Below the pieces are notes generated by a model that searched no databases, had not been told where the DNA came from, and saw nothing but the letters and a program-made list of their open reading frames with translations. Position numbers and translations under genes: made by a program. Positions 7,129-15,054 of a stretch of 35,269 bases of DNA are shown here, one piece after another. This stretch comes from Candidatus Martarchaeota archaeon (GTDB taxonomy: Archaea > Micrarchaeota > Micrarchaeia > Micrarchaeales > Micrarchaeaceae). The stretch's first letter is position 1; every line of letters starts with the position of its first letter. Location of the stretch: positions 1 to 35,269 of the forward strand of contig JAMCZN010000024.1 in assembly GCA_023485505.1 (NCBI GenBank), read 5' to 3'.

Positions 7129-7136
7129 TAAATATC
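7129..7136 (+). promoter_or_regulatory. TATA box for the membrane protein gene at 7157
   Basis: TTTAAATA centred 25 bases before the ATG at 7157. It shows that the gene is transcribed separately from the toxin-antitoxin pair and supports the 7157 start, not the one at 7073, which lies upstream of the box. Confidence 0.5.
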
Positions 7137-7156
7137 AGGAAAATATGATTTTGATT

Positions 7157-7804
7157 ATGGGAAATGTCAGGTTGGTGGAAACTCCAGACATAACAACTTC
7201 AGTGGATTCGCTCAGAACCTTGATTAGGGACATAGATAGAAGGATCGATTCCTCTGGCGATCCGTCAATAGGCAATAGGATAGATAACCTGGCAAGGGCG
7301 TTTGGCATTCTTTCGGATAACATCACGATGCTCAGGCAGGACAGCGGCAGATCCGTGCCGCACGGGGCAAAGGTCGGGGCGCTCATTAGAAAAGCCAGGG
7401 CAATAGAAACGCATCTGCAAGCCAAAGGCCAATCCAACGCTTATGAAACAGAGATAGACGAACTTGAAAAGACGCTGGAAAGGTTTGATGACGATTACCT
7501 GTACCAGGCGCCCGTATTTGTGAAATTGGGATTGGCATTCCTGGCATCGGACATAGCAATCAATTTGGCTTTTGATTATATAGCGCCGCGCATACTCGGA
7601 TATAGCAACAGGTTCTTCTTTTACTCATCATTCGTATGGCAACTGGGAATGGCGCTATCTTCGGTTGGCGCCGTCGTTTTCGTAATTGGGGCAATCCCTG
7701 AAGGATTTTATACCGCATTTAGGTGGATAGACGTAATATACCAATTCTTCAAGAAACGAGATGTTGATTTAGATGGACAAGAATCTCCCATTACGAATAG
7801 TTGA
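7157..7804 (+). CDS. unrecognised protein with helical domain and two membrane helices
   Basis: I do not recognise this family. From the ATG at 7157 (215 residues), about 115 mostly helical, charged residues precede two hydrophobic segments: one near residues 120-145 (FVKLGLAFLASDIAINLAF) and one near 155-185 (SSFVWQLGMALSSVGAVVFVIGAI). The C-terminus FKKRDVDLDGQESPITNS is cytoplasmic-like. The gene overlaps the next one by 32 bases in another frame, which suggests coupled translation and a shared function. It stands in the accessory-looking block after tRNA-Arg. Confidence 0.7.
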   Translation: MGNVRLVETPDITTSVDSLRTLIRDIDRRIDSSGDPSIGNRIDNLARAFGILSDNITMLRQDSGRSVPHGAKVGALIRKARAIETHLQAKGQSNAYETEIDELEKTLERFDDDYLYQAPVFVKLGLAFLASDIAINLAFDYIAPRILGYSNRFFFYSSFVWQLGMALSSVGAVVFVIGAIPEGFYTAFRWIDVIYQFFKKRDVDLDGQESPITNS

Positions 7805-8672
7805 ATACCTCCCGGAAATCAAGGGCACGCGGGAGGGAGTCACACTTGAAGCCGATTTGCCAAAAAGTTATAGGGAGGATATAGTGGGACTACTGCGCAA
7901 TGATGCGTTCAAAAAAATCGTAGAAGAGGACGTGAATGCAGTTGCATTAAATGGTGTCACTATCACCTGGGGTGATACTGGCGCAATACTCTTGGCAAAA
8001 GGCATTGGGCAATGCCCATGCATAGGACCACAGGCTGGTTTCGAAAGATATGCGCCACACAATATAGACACATATCAGCAAGCATCAGTGTTGTTTCTGG
8101 CGTTGTCCATATATCTAAGACACGTCGCTCTTTTCACAAATCAGTACAAGCTTGGATTTGCGATGCTCTCAGACTACATACCCCAGATAATACATCGCGA
8201 TAGTAGGGGTTATGGTGGATGGGGAGTAAGCGTAAACATACCGCCAATATACAAAAAGCATATAGGAAAATTAGCGGGGAGTGAAACTTTCAGGAACCTA
8301 GTAGAATCTAGGATAGAAGCCGTTATACCTGGTAAGATTGGAATAACATGGAGCAAGCGTGGAGCCAGCTTTGAACACGGATCTGTAGGGTCAAGGACTT
8401 CGGTTTCCCCATTCGCAGATGATTACGAATCAGGGACTCCAAAATACACAGAGCATAATGTAGGCGCAATGAATGCACCAGAGCTTTTCATAGCGTTGTC
8501 CATATACTGGAGAAATGTCAACTTGGCAATAGCCGCTTTGGGTTCTAAATCAAATAGATTCAGGGATAGTGTCAGCCTGGGAGACAACACACTCCAGACA
8601 GAGTTCAACCATTCGTGTTGTGAAAAGGCGTTAAAGAAATGGGCGAGGAGGGAAGGCATCACTTATTTCTGA
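7773..8672 (+). CDS. unrecognised protein with an internal duplication
   Basis: 299 residues that I cannot assign. The protein consists of two diverged copies of one domain, about residues 9-118 and 127-256. Shared blocks in order: YLPEI/YIPQI, LPKSYREDIVGLL/IPPIYKKHIGKLA with FKKIVEEDVNAV/FRNLVESRIEAV, ITWGDTGA/ITWSKRGA, and APHNIDT with LFLALSIYLRHVAL/TEHNVGA with LFIALSIYWRNVNL. No signal peptide or clear membrane helix is seen. The ATG lies inside the 3' end of the membrane-protein gene. The 3' end overlaps the convergent methyltransferase by 14 bases. Confidence 0.75.
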   Translation: MDKNLPLRIVEYLPEIKGTREGVTLEADLPKSYREDIVGLLRNDAFKKIVEEDVNAVALNGVTITWGDTGAILLAKGIGQCPCIGPQAGFERYAPHNIDTYQQASVLFLALSIYLRHVALFTNQYKLGFAMLSDYIPQIIHRDSRGYGGWGVSVNIPPIYKKHIGKLAGSETFRNLVESRIEAVIPGKIGITWSKRGASFEHGSVGSRTSVSPFADDYESGTPKYTEHNVGAMNAPELFIALSIYWRNVNLAIAALGSKSNRFRDSVSLGDNTLQTEFNHSCCEKALKKWARREGITYF

Positions 8673-9183
8673 TGATTTTTCTTTTTAGGACGATGCCAAA
8701 GTGGTATTTGCCAGGATAAAACCTTTTGGATATCTTGAACCGCTTGAAATATTTTAGGTAATCCGCTTCGTCCATCCTTATCTGCGGTGGCGGCCCAAAC
8801 CCAAAGAAACCATTTTTCTTCCAATCTATCACTATAACCATACCATTGCGCTTCAAGATGCGGAGTATTTCCGTATATGCTTTCCTCTTATCTTCGATAT
8901 CATGGAATGAGTTCGCCAAAAAGGCCACGTCCACCGAATCCGCACGTATTTTGCGGGTAGATGTTAACAACTTATAATGCTTTTCCGTCTTTTCCAGAAG
9001 TTCTCCGGTGGATTTAAGCGACTCCTTGTCTATGTCTACGCAATAAAGCATTGACGAATATTTTATCAAATACTGCGCATAGAAGCCACGGCCGCAGCCT
9101 ATGTCGGCTATGACTAATCCTTTCTTGAGAAGCTTTTGCAGAAACGAGTTCGGCTTTTCGGTCCTTTTCTTGAATGGAATCAT
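8659..9183 (-). CDS. class I SAM-dependent methyltransferase
   Basis: 174 residues. Motif I is VIADIGCGRGFYAQYL near residues 25-40, the acidic tip of the second strand is YCVDIDKESL, and DVAFLANSFHDIEDKRKAYTEILRILKRNGMVIVIDWKK corresponds to motifs II and III of methyltransferase type 11 proteins. The GPPPQIRM segment is shared with UbiE/ArsM-like archaeal proteins, but the substrate cannot be named. It is divergent from xthA, with 58 bases between the starts. Confidence 0.85.
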   Translation of the reverse strand: MIPFKKRTEKPNSFLQKLLKKGLVIADIGCGRGFYAQYLIKYSSMLYCVDIDKESLKSTGELLEKTEKHYKLLTSTRKIRADSVDVAFLANSFHDIEDKRKAYTEILRILKRNGMVIVIDWKKNGFFGFGPPPQIRMDEADYLKYFKRFKISKRFYPGKYHFGIVLKRKIIRNK

Positions 9184-9241
9184 AAAGTTATTATAGTGAA
9201 CACAGCATATAAATCATGCTTTTTGTTGAGCAGGTAATCTC

Positions 9242-9994
9242 ATGCTGCACATGATGTCATGGAACGTGAATGGTATAAGGAGCGCCCTAAACAAGGGTCT
9301 TTCCGACATAATCACCAAAAACGAGTACGATGCGATACTCCTTCAAGAGGTGAAGATAGATGCCCCTCCAACGTTGTTGGGATCAAAATATTACAGCTAT
9401 ATCTTTCCAGCTGAGAAAAAGGGCTACAGCGGCGTGCTGTCCATGGTAAAGAGGAAGCCGCTCAAAGTCACCAAAGGCATTGGCAATGAGGAATTTGACA
9501 AGGAAGGAAGGGTTCTGACTCTGGAGTACGATGATTACTTCCTAATCAATACATATTTCCCGAACTCAAGAAGGGACTTATCGAGACTTGATTTCAAGCT
9601 TCGTTTCGACCAGGCCATACTAAAATATTTCAAGAAGCTTAACACATCGAAACCATTAGTCATAACCGGAGACTTCAACGTCGCGCATACGGAACTGGAC
9701 ATAGCAAGGGCAAAGGAGAACGACGGGAATGCCGGATTTACAAAGGAAGAGCGCGGCTGGTTCAGCAAGCTTCTGGAAGACGGATATGTTGACACGTTCC
9801 GCATTTTCAAGAAAGAAAGCGGCCATTATAGCTGGTGGTTATTCGCATTCAACGCAAGAGAGCACAACATAGGTTGGCGCATAGACTACTTCATCGTATC
9901 AAAGGCGCTTGAGGATAAAGTAAAGAATGCATGCATATTGAGCGATGTGCATGGATCCGACCATGCACCGGTAGAGTTGGACCTTGATTTATGA
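9242..9994 (+). CDS. xthA: exodeoxyribonuclease III / AP endonuclease
   Basis: 250 residues of the exonuclease III (EEP) family, which cut DNA at abasic sites in base excision repair. Seen are SWNVNGIRSAL at the start, LQEVK with the metal-binding Glu, YFPNSRRDLSRLDFK, ITGDFNVAH with the catalytic Asp/Asn pair, WRIDYFIVS and the terminal SDHAPV with the catalytic His. A TATA-like CATATAAATC 27-34 bases before the ATG suggests a near-leaderless message. The 3' end overlaps the next, convergent gene by six bases. Confidence 0.95.
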   Translation: MLHMMSWNVNGIRSALNKGLSDIITKNEYDAILLQEVKIDAPPTLLGSKYYSYIFPAEKKGYSGVLSMVKRKPLKVTKGIGNEEFDKEGRVLTLEYDDYFLINTYFPNSRRDLSRLDFKLRFDQAILKYFKKLNTSKPLVITGDFNVAHTELDIARAKENDGNAGFTKEERGWFSKLLEDGYVDTFRIFKKESGHYSWWLFAFNAREHNIGWRIDYFIVSKALEDKVKNACILSDVHGSDHAPVELDLDL

Positions 9995-10456
9995 TTGTGG
10001 CCGTTGATCTGCATCCGAAGCAGTGGCGACATCATGTTTATCTACTTCCGGTTGTGTCCGTCCCCCTCTCTTTCCCTGCTTGTCCATCCTTGCATTTGCA
10101 AACAGTATTGAGAGGTCCTCTTCCGTGTTCGCATCCATCCATGCTTTTATGTATGTCGCTATGTTCTTCATTGGCTTTGAGAACCTGTCCGTAAGGGAAT
10201 ACTCCTTATTTTCATGCTTCAGCAACCCGACCTGAACCGCAAAATCGAGATACCTTTTTGCAGTGGCAATCGGCACAGATTCAGGCACGTCCTTGAGCTT
10301 CAACGAACCCTGTTTCTTTATCTTTAGCAAAAGCAGTGAGAACCTGTATGCTTCGGTCTCGTTGTCAAAAAAGACCCTGGCTATGTCTTTTATGTTTGGG
10401 CTCTTTAGCTTCTCCTTAAGAGGGGCATCCTCATACTCCCAGTACCTTATTGACAC
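9989..10456 (-). CDS. winged-helix domain protein, function unknown
   Basis: 155 residues. Residues about 30-100 (ARVFFDNETEAYRFSLLLLKIKKQGSLKLKDVPESVPIATAKRYLDFAVQVGLLKHENKEYSLTDRF, read in parts) look like a winged helix: three helices, with the last followed by a two-strand wing ending in EYSLT. The C-terminal 40 residues are polar and probably disordered. It starts with GTG at 10456 after GGTGT. A transcriptional regulator is likely, but no target can be named. Confidence 0.65.
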   Translation of the reverse strand: MSIRYWEYEDAPLKEKLKSPNIKDIARVFFDNETEAYRFSLLLLKIKKQGSLKLKDVPESVPIATAKRYLDFAVQVGLLKHENKEYSLTDRFSKPMKNIATYIKAWMDANTEEDLSILFANARMDKQGKRGGRTQPEVDKHDVATASDADQRPQS

Positions 10457-10570
10457 GTTTACACCGATCGCATGATAGGCTCTCTGAGAGGTTATTTAAC
10501 ACTATCTTCCATTTTTTCGGTTTTTTGCTAAACAGCAGGTATTTCGGTCAAGCACACATGCACAGCTAAT

Positions 10571-10579
10571 TTTTATATT
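10571..10579 (+). promoter_or_regulatory. TATA box of the M20 peptidase gene
   Basis: TTTTATATT is centred 24 bases before GTG at 10599. This favours a leaderless message starting with that GTG over the GTG at 10581, which would lie upstream of the expected transcription start. Confidence 0.5.
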
Positions 10580-10598
10580 AGTGCGATTAATACCTTAC

Positions 10599-11795
10599 GT
10601 GCCTGGCTTAAACGAACTGGTCGTAAGTTATGAGAAGGACATGATAGACACGATGTCCAAGATGATAGCAATAAAGGCCATCTCTCCGGCAAATGGCGGC
10701 GAGGGGGAATCCAAAAGGGCCGACTTTCTCCAGAGTCTTCTCGAATCCTGGGGATTCAAAGTAGATAGATATGAATACAAAGATGATAATGGAATCATCA
10801 GGCCAAATCTTGTAACGAAATACGGAACCGGAAAAAGGACATTATGGTCCATAGCGCACATAGATACCGTTTCTGAAGGAGACATAGGATTATGGAAGAC
10901 CGATCCATTCAAGGCAACCATCAAGGATGGCAGGATATATGGAAGAGGCACAATGGACGATGGGCAGCCGCTCGTATCAAGCATGTATGCGCTAAAAGCG
11001 CTCAAAGAATCGAAACAAAAACTAAAATACAACTTCGGGCTTGCGCTGGTCGCAGATGAAGAACTTGGAAGCAAGTATGGAATACAAAAAGTCCTGAATG
11101 AGAACATCTTCGGCAAAGAGGACATGTTCTTTGTGCCGGACTGGTGGACGCCCGATGGCAAATCAATAGAGGTTGCGGAGAAAAGCGCGCTGTGGCTCAA
11201 GATGACGTTCAAGGGAAAACAGGTACATGCGAGCACTCCCGACGACGGAGTCAATGCATACAGGTATTCCATAAGATTCCTGAATACCGTAGACGAGCTT
11301 CTGCACAAGAAATATTCGAACTCAAATGAGGTGTTCAATCCGCCAAAGTCAACATTCGAAATGACAAAACACGAGAAAAATGTTGACAGCACCAACATAA
11401 TCCCGGGAAGCGAGATATCGTATCTTGACTGCAGAATACTTCCCGAATACAAAATAAGCGAAGTGATGAATGACATACAGTCAGTGGCAAAAAGCCCGGC
11501 TTTCAAGCCAGTGCAGATAGCGCTAGAACCGGTACAAGAAGAGGAGGCGGCGCCTCCGACAAAGGACAACGCGGAGATAGTGCAGTTGCTGAAAAAGGTG
11601 ATAAAGGACCAACGCGGAATTGACGTGAAGGCGGTCGGGATAGGTGGCGGCACATGTGCTGCGTTCTTCAGGAGAAAAGGATTCGATTCGATTGTATGGG
11701 CCACAGGGGACAATACGGAGCACCAGCCAAACGAGTACTTGATAATAAAGAATATGGTTGATGATGCTAAGGTGTTTGCGAACCTATTTGTATGA
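10599..11795 (+). CDS. M20-family metallopeptidase/deacylase
   Basis: About 398 residues of the ArgE/DapE/CPG2-type M20 family, two-zinc enzymes that cleave amide bonds. Zinc and catalytic residues are visible: SIAHIDTV (His and Asp), GRGTMDDGQ (bridging Asp), VADEELGS (Glu-Glu) and the C-terminal GDNTEHQPNEY (His). The dimerisation or lid domain carries KGKQVHASTPDDGVNAYR. The substrate could be acyl-ornithine, succinyl-diaminopimelate or a dipeptide; the sequence does not decide. It stands alone with its own TATA box. Confidence 0.9.
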   Translation: MPGLNELVVSYEKDMIDTMSKMIAIKAISPANGGEGESKRADFLQSLLESWGFKVDRYEYKDDNGIIRPNLVTKYGTGKRTLWSIAHIDTVSEGDIGLWKTDPFKATIKDGRIYGRGTMDDGQPLVSSMYALKALKESKQKLKYNFGLALVADEELGSKYGIQKVLNENIFGKEDMFFVPDWWTPDGKSIEVAEKSALWLKMTFKGKQVHASTPDDGVNAYRYSIRFLNTVDELLHKKYSNSNEVFNPPKSTFEMTKHEKNVDSTNIIPGSEISYLDCRILPEYKISEVMNDIQSVAKSPAFKPVQIALEPVQEEEAAPPTKDNAEIVQLLKKVIKDQRGIDVKAVGIGGGTCAAFFRRKGFDSIVWATGDNTEHQPNEYLIIKNMVDDAKVFANLFV

Positions 11796-11804
11796 CGACA
11801 ATTG

Positions 11805-12908
11805 TCACTTGTTCTTTATGAAGGTTATAACGTCGCCTTCCGCAAGAGTGTGCGCTATTCCCACTTTTTGGTGTGGGAATTTCGCACTTGGACCGGTGAT
11901 AGTCGCACAGCTGAGCTCGTCCACTATGTTCGTATGAAACTTCTTTGCTGCATCTCCAACAGTGGCGCCTTTTCCAAGAACCATTGGCATCTTCTCTTCC
12001 TCGAGCCTGTGCTTCAGATACACCGTTATTATCCCAAGATTTTCGTATATCTTGTCCTTGAGCAAATCGGTGTTTGTCTCATTGGTGGCGCTTATCGGTA
12101 TCACCTCTATGCTATATTTTTTTGATATCTCTTCGGCTATCTTTCTGTAGTCCTTGTTGGTGTCTATCTTGTTCAATGCCATTATGGCCCTCATGTAAAT
12201 CGCCCTTCCGGATATTATGGATATGAGCTCATCTATGGACACCAGGCCCCAGATGGACACTATCGCATTGTGCATTCCCAAACCGATAAGTATCTCCTTT
12301 ATGTCATCTTCCGGAAGGCCCGACTTGTTCACCTCTATTTTTATGCCTCCGATGTTCTGCTCATTGATCTGTATGTATGGCCTCTTCTTGTTGATGTGTA
12401 TCTCCAGGGAGTTCAGCTCCTTCATCAGTTTTTCAAATTGCTGGAGCTGGTTTATGTCTATGACGAACACTATGAGGTCTGCGACCTTTGCTGCGCTTAT
12501 CACCATCTTTCCGCCACCCTTGCCCAGATGCGCATCCTCTATAAGTCCAGGCATATCGAACACCTGAATATGTGAATCCTTGTGCAACATAGTCCCTGGG
12601 ATTATCTTTGTTGTGGTGAACGCATATGCTGCTGTCTTTGACTTTGTGTTGGCTATTACGTTAATTAAGGAGGATTTTCCCGCACTTGGAAATCCAACCA
12701 GTGCCACAGTTGCGTCTCCCGTCTTCTTTATGAAGAAGCCCTCCTTGTGGGTCCTTTTGCTTGCCACTACGAGGTCTCTTTTCGCCTGCGCTATCTTCAT
12801 CCTTATTAAGCCGACATGGTAATTGGTCTTCTTGTTGTCCTTTGTCTTAGAGTACTCTTCCTGCAGCTCCTTGATTTTTTGCTCAAGGGTTTCTTTGTCC
12901 TGTACCAT
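11805..12908 (-). CDS. drg: DRG-family GTPase (OBG-HflX superfamily, TGS domain)
   Basis: 367 residues, the normal length of archaeal DRG proteins. The N-terminal helix-turn-helix region (EQKIKELQEEYSKT) precedes the G domain: G1 GFPSAGKSS near residue 72, TTT of switch I in AFTTTKIIPG, G3 DMPGLIE, G4 NKID. The C-terminal TGS domain (IITVYLKHR through GDVITFIKNK) is typical. DRG GTPases associate with translating ribosomes. The gene is 9 bases downstream of the RelE-like gene on the same strand. Confidence 0.95.
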   Translation of the reverse strand: MVQDKETLEQKIKELQEEYSKTKDNKKTNYHVGLIRMKIAQAKRDLVVASKRTHKEGFFIKKTGDATVALVGFPSAGKSSLINVIANTKSKTAAYAFTTTKIIPGTMLHKDSHIQVFDMPGLIEDAHLGKGGGKMVISAAKVADLIVFVIDINQLQQFEKLMKELNSLEIHINKKRPYIQINEQNIGGIKIEVNKSGLPEDDIKEILIGLGMHNAIVSIWGLVSIDELISIISGRAIYMRAIMALNKIDTNKDYRKIAEEISKKYSIEVIPISATNETNTDLLKDKIYENLGIITVYLKHRLEEEKMPMVLGKGATVGDAAKKFHTNIVDELSCATITGPSAKFPHQKVGIAHTLAEGDVITFIKNK

Positions 12909-12917
12909 GAAAATCAG

Positions 12918-13316
12918 TCATAAACCTTTGTAACCAAATATCCTGTTGTATTCTTTGTGATTGACAATATCAAGGATGTCAAGCCATATAGATATTACTT
13001 CTATTTCGGGATCTTCGCGTTGAGGCTGTTTTAACGCGTATATCATGCGCCAGTATCCGGAAAGATCAACTTTCCATAGGTTTGTGACTCCATAGTCTAT
13101 GACATACTTTCTAGCTACGTATTTCTTTAGTATCTGGGTCCAATAATCATATTGAATTTTGAGCAATGAAATCTTGTCGTTAATCGATTTTAACAGGGTT
13201 TGATGAAATGAGCTATTGATGCCCTTGGTCTTCTCTTCTTTGGCTATTCGCTCTAAGGATAGATAAGCCTCTTTTGCGTCTCCTAACAATTTTATCACTA
13301 CGTGTTTCCCCGCCAA
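12918..13316 (-). CDS. RelE-like toxin of a second toxin-antitoxin-type pair
   Basis: 132 residues. The second half, YGVTNLWKVDLSGYWRMIYAL, EIEVISIWLDILDIVNHKEYNRIFGYKGL in order, has the RelE-type pattern LW-K-x-DLSG-x-WR-x-IY followed by a strand with His-Lys-Glu-Tyr near the end. The N-terminal half is helical. It starts with TTG at 13316, with GGTGA four bases upstream, and follows the winged-helix gene by 8 bases. An mRNA-cutting toxin is inferred from pattern and pairing. Confidence 0.65.
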   Translation of the reverse strand: MAGKHVVIKLLGDAKEAYLSLERIAKEEKTKGINSSFHQTLLKSINDKISLLKIQYDYWTQILKKYVARKYVIDYGVTNLWKVDLSGYWRMIYALKQPQREDPEIEVISIWLDILDIVNHKEYNRIFGYKGL

Positions 13317-13324
13317 TCGCTCAC

Positions 13325-13594
13325 CTATAGTTCTAATCCCTCCCTTTCCGCCTTTTCTAACTTCTTGCTTGGATTAAACGTCCAGATGAAACCTTTCTTT
13401 GTTTCTAGGATTAGACCTCGTCTTTCCATGTATCGAAGCGCAAGATTCAGAGTAGAACGCATTACCTTTGTAGGGAGCCTTGCAAGTATCTGGTTTCTGC
13501 TGAGCGCCATCTGTGAGGATTTTATTACCTCTTCTATCGCAAGTATCGTCTTGAGATTTGGATAATGGACGACCTTTTGCACCTGTTCCTGCAT
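13325..13594 (-). CDS. winged-helix antitoxin/regulator
   Basis: 89 residues. A helix-turn-helix (IEEVIKSSQMALSRNQILARL, then TLNLALRYMERRGLILETKKGFIWTFNP) forms a compact winged helix with the wing at GFIWTF. A small DNA-binding protein directly before a RelE-like gene fits an antitoxin that represses its own operon. The upstream region carries two adjacent 16-base direct repeats covering the TATA box, the probable operator. Confidence 0.7.
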   Translation of the reverse strand: MQEQVQKVVHYPNLKTILAIEEVIKSSQMALSRNQILARLPTKVMRSTLNLALRYMERRGLILETKKGFIWTFNPSKKLEKAEREGLEL

Positions 13595-13602
13595 GTTTAC
13601 AA

Positions 13603-13634
13603 CTAATAAGTATATAACCTAATAAATATATAAC
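13603..13634 (-). promoter_or_regulatory. tandem 16-base repeats over the TATA box of the second toxin-antitoxin pair
   Basis: On the minus strand GTTATATATTTATTAG (13619-13634) is followed at once by GTTATATACTTATTAG (13603-13618): two copies, one mismatch. They begin 9 bases from the antitoxin ATG and contain the only TATA-like elements of the gap. Binding there would block TBP. Confidence 0.65.
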
Positions 13635-13647
13635 TCTTTCTGGTATG

Positions 13648-14943
13648 TTACATGAACTTTGCGAACTTCTTCTTGAAGTTCCTGTCATTCTTCAGGGAGT
13701 TGAACATCTTTTTCATCTTGTTGAAATCAGATATCAGAGACCTGACATCCTGCTCGGTAGTGCCGCTTCCCTTTGCTATCCTTTCTATCCTTCCGCTTTC
13801 GTGGATGAGCTTGTCGTTCTTGCGCTCATCTTTTGTCATGGAACCTATTATCACCTTGTATTTGTTTAGCTTGTCCTCGCTTTTCTCCATAACATCCTTT
13901 GGCATGTCTGGCATTCCCATCATGCCGAACATCCCTTTTAGCGGGCCCATCTTGTTCATAGCCCTCAGTTGGGTGTAGAAAGTGTCGAAGTTTAGCTCTT
14001 CCAGCTCCATTTCCTCCGGTTTTATGTTCGCTTCCTTTATGGCCTGCTGAACGTTTGACACAAGGGATGCGATATCTGGCATGCCAAGCAGCCCGCCTAT
14101 GAACTTCTCGGAGTCATAAGGCTCTATATTGGCCATCTTTTCCCCGGTGCCTATGAATGAGACGTGGGCGCTTGCCGCATTCGCTGCGCTTAGCGCACCC
14201 CCGCCCTTTCCGGAGCCATCCATCTTTGTGACAATGACCCCAGATACTTTCACAGCATCGTCAAACTCCTTTGCCTGCTTCCCGGACACCTGGCCTATGT
14301 CTGCGCTTACCACCAGCAGCTTCTCATCAGGCTTGAATGCACCGTATACGCTTTTCAGTTCGCTTATCAATGCGTCATCAAGTGCGTTCCTTCCGCTAGT
14401 ATCGCATATCACTACGTGTTTGTCCTTCAGGGCTTCAAGACCTTTCCTGACTACGTCTACAGGATCCTTCGAACCCTTTATCCCGAAGAACCCTACGTTC
14501 GCGTTCTTTGCAAGAGTCTCAAGCTGTTCGAACGCCGCCGGTCTTGTTATGTCGCAACATATCACGCCCGAACTAAGTCCCCTGTCCTGATAGAACTTTG
14601 CCAGTTTCGCGGCAGTAGTGGTCTTTCCAGAACCATAAAGGCCCATCAATAGTATGCGCTGCCTTTTGAGCTGAGGGGTATACGTGCTGCCCATCATCTC
14701 GACAAGCCCATCATAGACTATGTTCGTTATGTATTCGGTTGGAGCGACACCTGGCGGCGGCTTGCTCTTTAGGGCCTTTTCCTCTATCTCATTTGTAAAC
14801 TTAAGGACCAGATGTACGTCTACGTCTGCGCTTATCAGCGTCTTCTGCAAATCCTTGTTGAACTCCTTTATGGTCTTGGCATCTATTATCGTAGATCTAG
14901 TAAGTTTTGCCAAAGCCTTTCTAAGTCCTTCACCTAAGTCCAT
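13648..14943 (-). CDS. srp54: signal recognition particle protein SRP54
   Basis: 431 residues. The N domain (residues 1-85) is followed by the G domain with GLYGSGKTTTAAKLA near residue 100, DITRPAAFEQLE, DTSGRNALDDAL (Ser where DTAGR is common) and TKMDGSGKGGGALSA. The methionine-rich M domain (MGPLKGMFGMMGMPDMP, then SGRIERIAKGSGTTEQDV) binds SRP RNA and signal peptides. It targets ribosomes making membrane and secreted proteins to the translocon. The matching SRP RNA gene lies at about 34254-34470 in the same window. Confidence 0.97.
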   Translation of the reverse strand: MDLGEGLRKALAKLTRSTIIDAKTIKEFNKDLQKTLISADVDVHLVLKFTNEIEEKALKSKPPPGVAPTEYITNIVYDGLVEMMGSTYTPQLKRQRILLMGLYGSGKTTTAAKLAKFYQDRGLSSGVICCDITRPAAFEQLETLAKNANVGFFGIKGSKDPVDVVRKGLEALKDKHVVICDTSGRNALDDALISELKSVYGAFKPDEKLLVVSADIGQVSGKQAKEFDDAVKVSGVIVTKMDGSGKGGGALSAANAASAHVSFIGTGEKMANIEPYDSEKFIGGLLGMPDIASLVSNVQQAIKEANIKPEEMELEELNFDTFYTQLRAMNKMGPLKGMFGMMGMPDMPKDVMEKSEDKLNKYKVIIGSMTKDERKNDKLIHESGRIERIAKGSGTTEQDVRSLISDFNKMKKMFNSLKNDRNFKKKFAKFM

Positions 14944-15054
14944 ATTACTACCGATAGAAAATGTGTTATTAAGTTACCTTTATACATATTTATTATTAAC
15001 CTTTTACAATATTGTATCTATTGGTTTATAGTGCATTATCGCAAGGTGGATATA

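Noticed and set aside
6500-8700. Attachment-site duplication of the tRNA-Arg 3' end
   Set aside because: No second copy of the T-arm/acceptor sequence was seen downstream and no integrase gene is present.
10628-11713. Long antisense frame (361 codons)
   Set aside because: It is the mirror of the M20 peptidase, which has all catalytic motifs; the antisense product is Ser/Phe-rich and without motifs.
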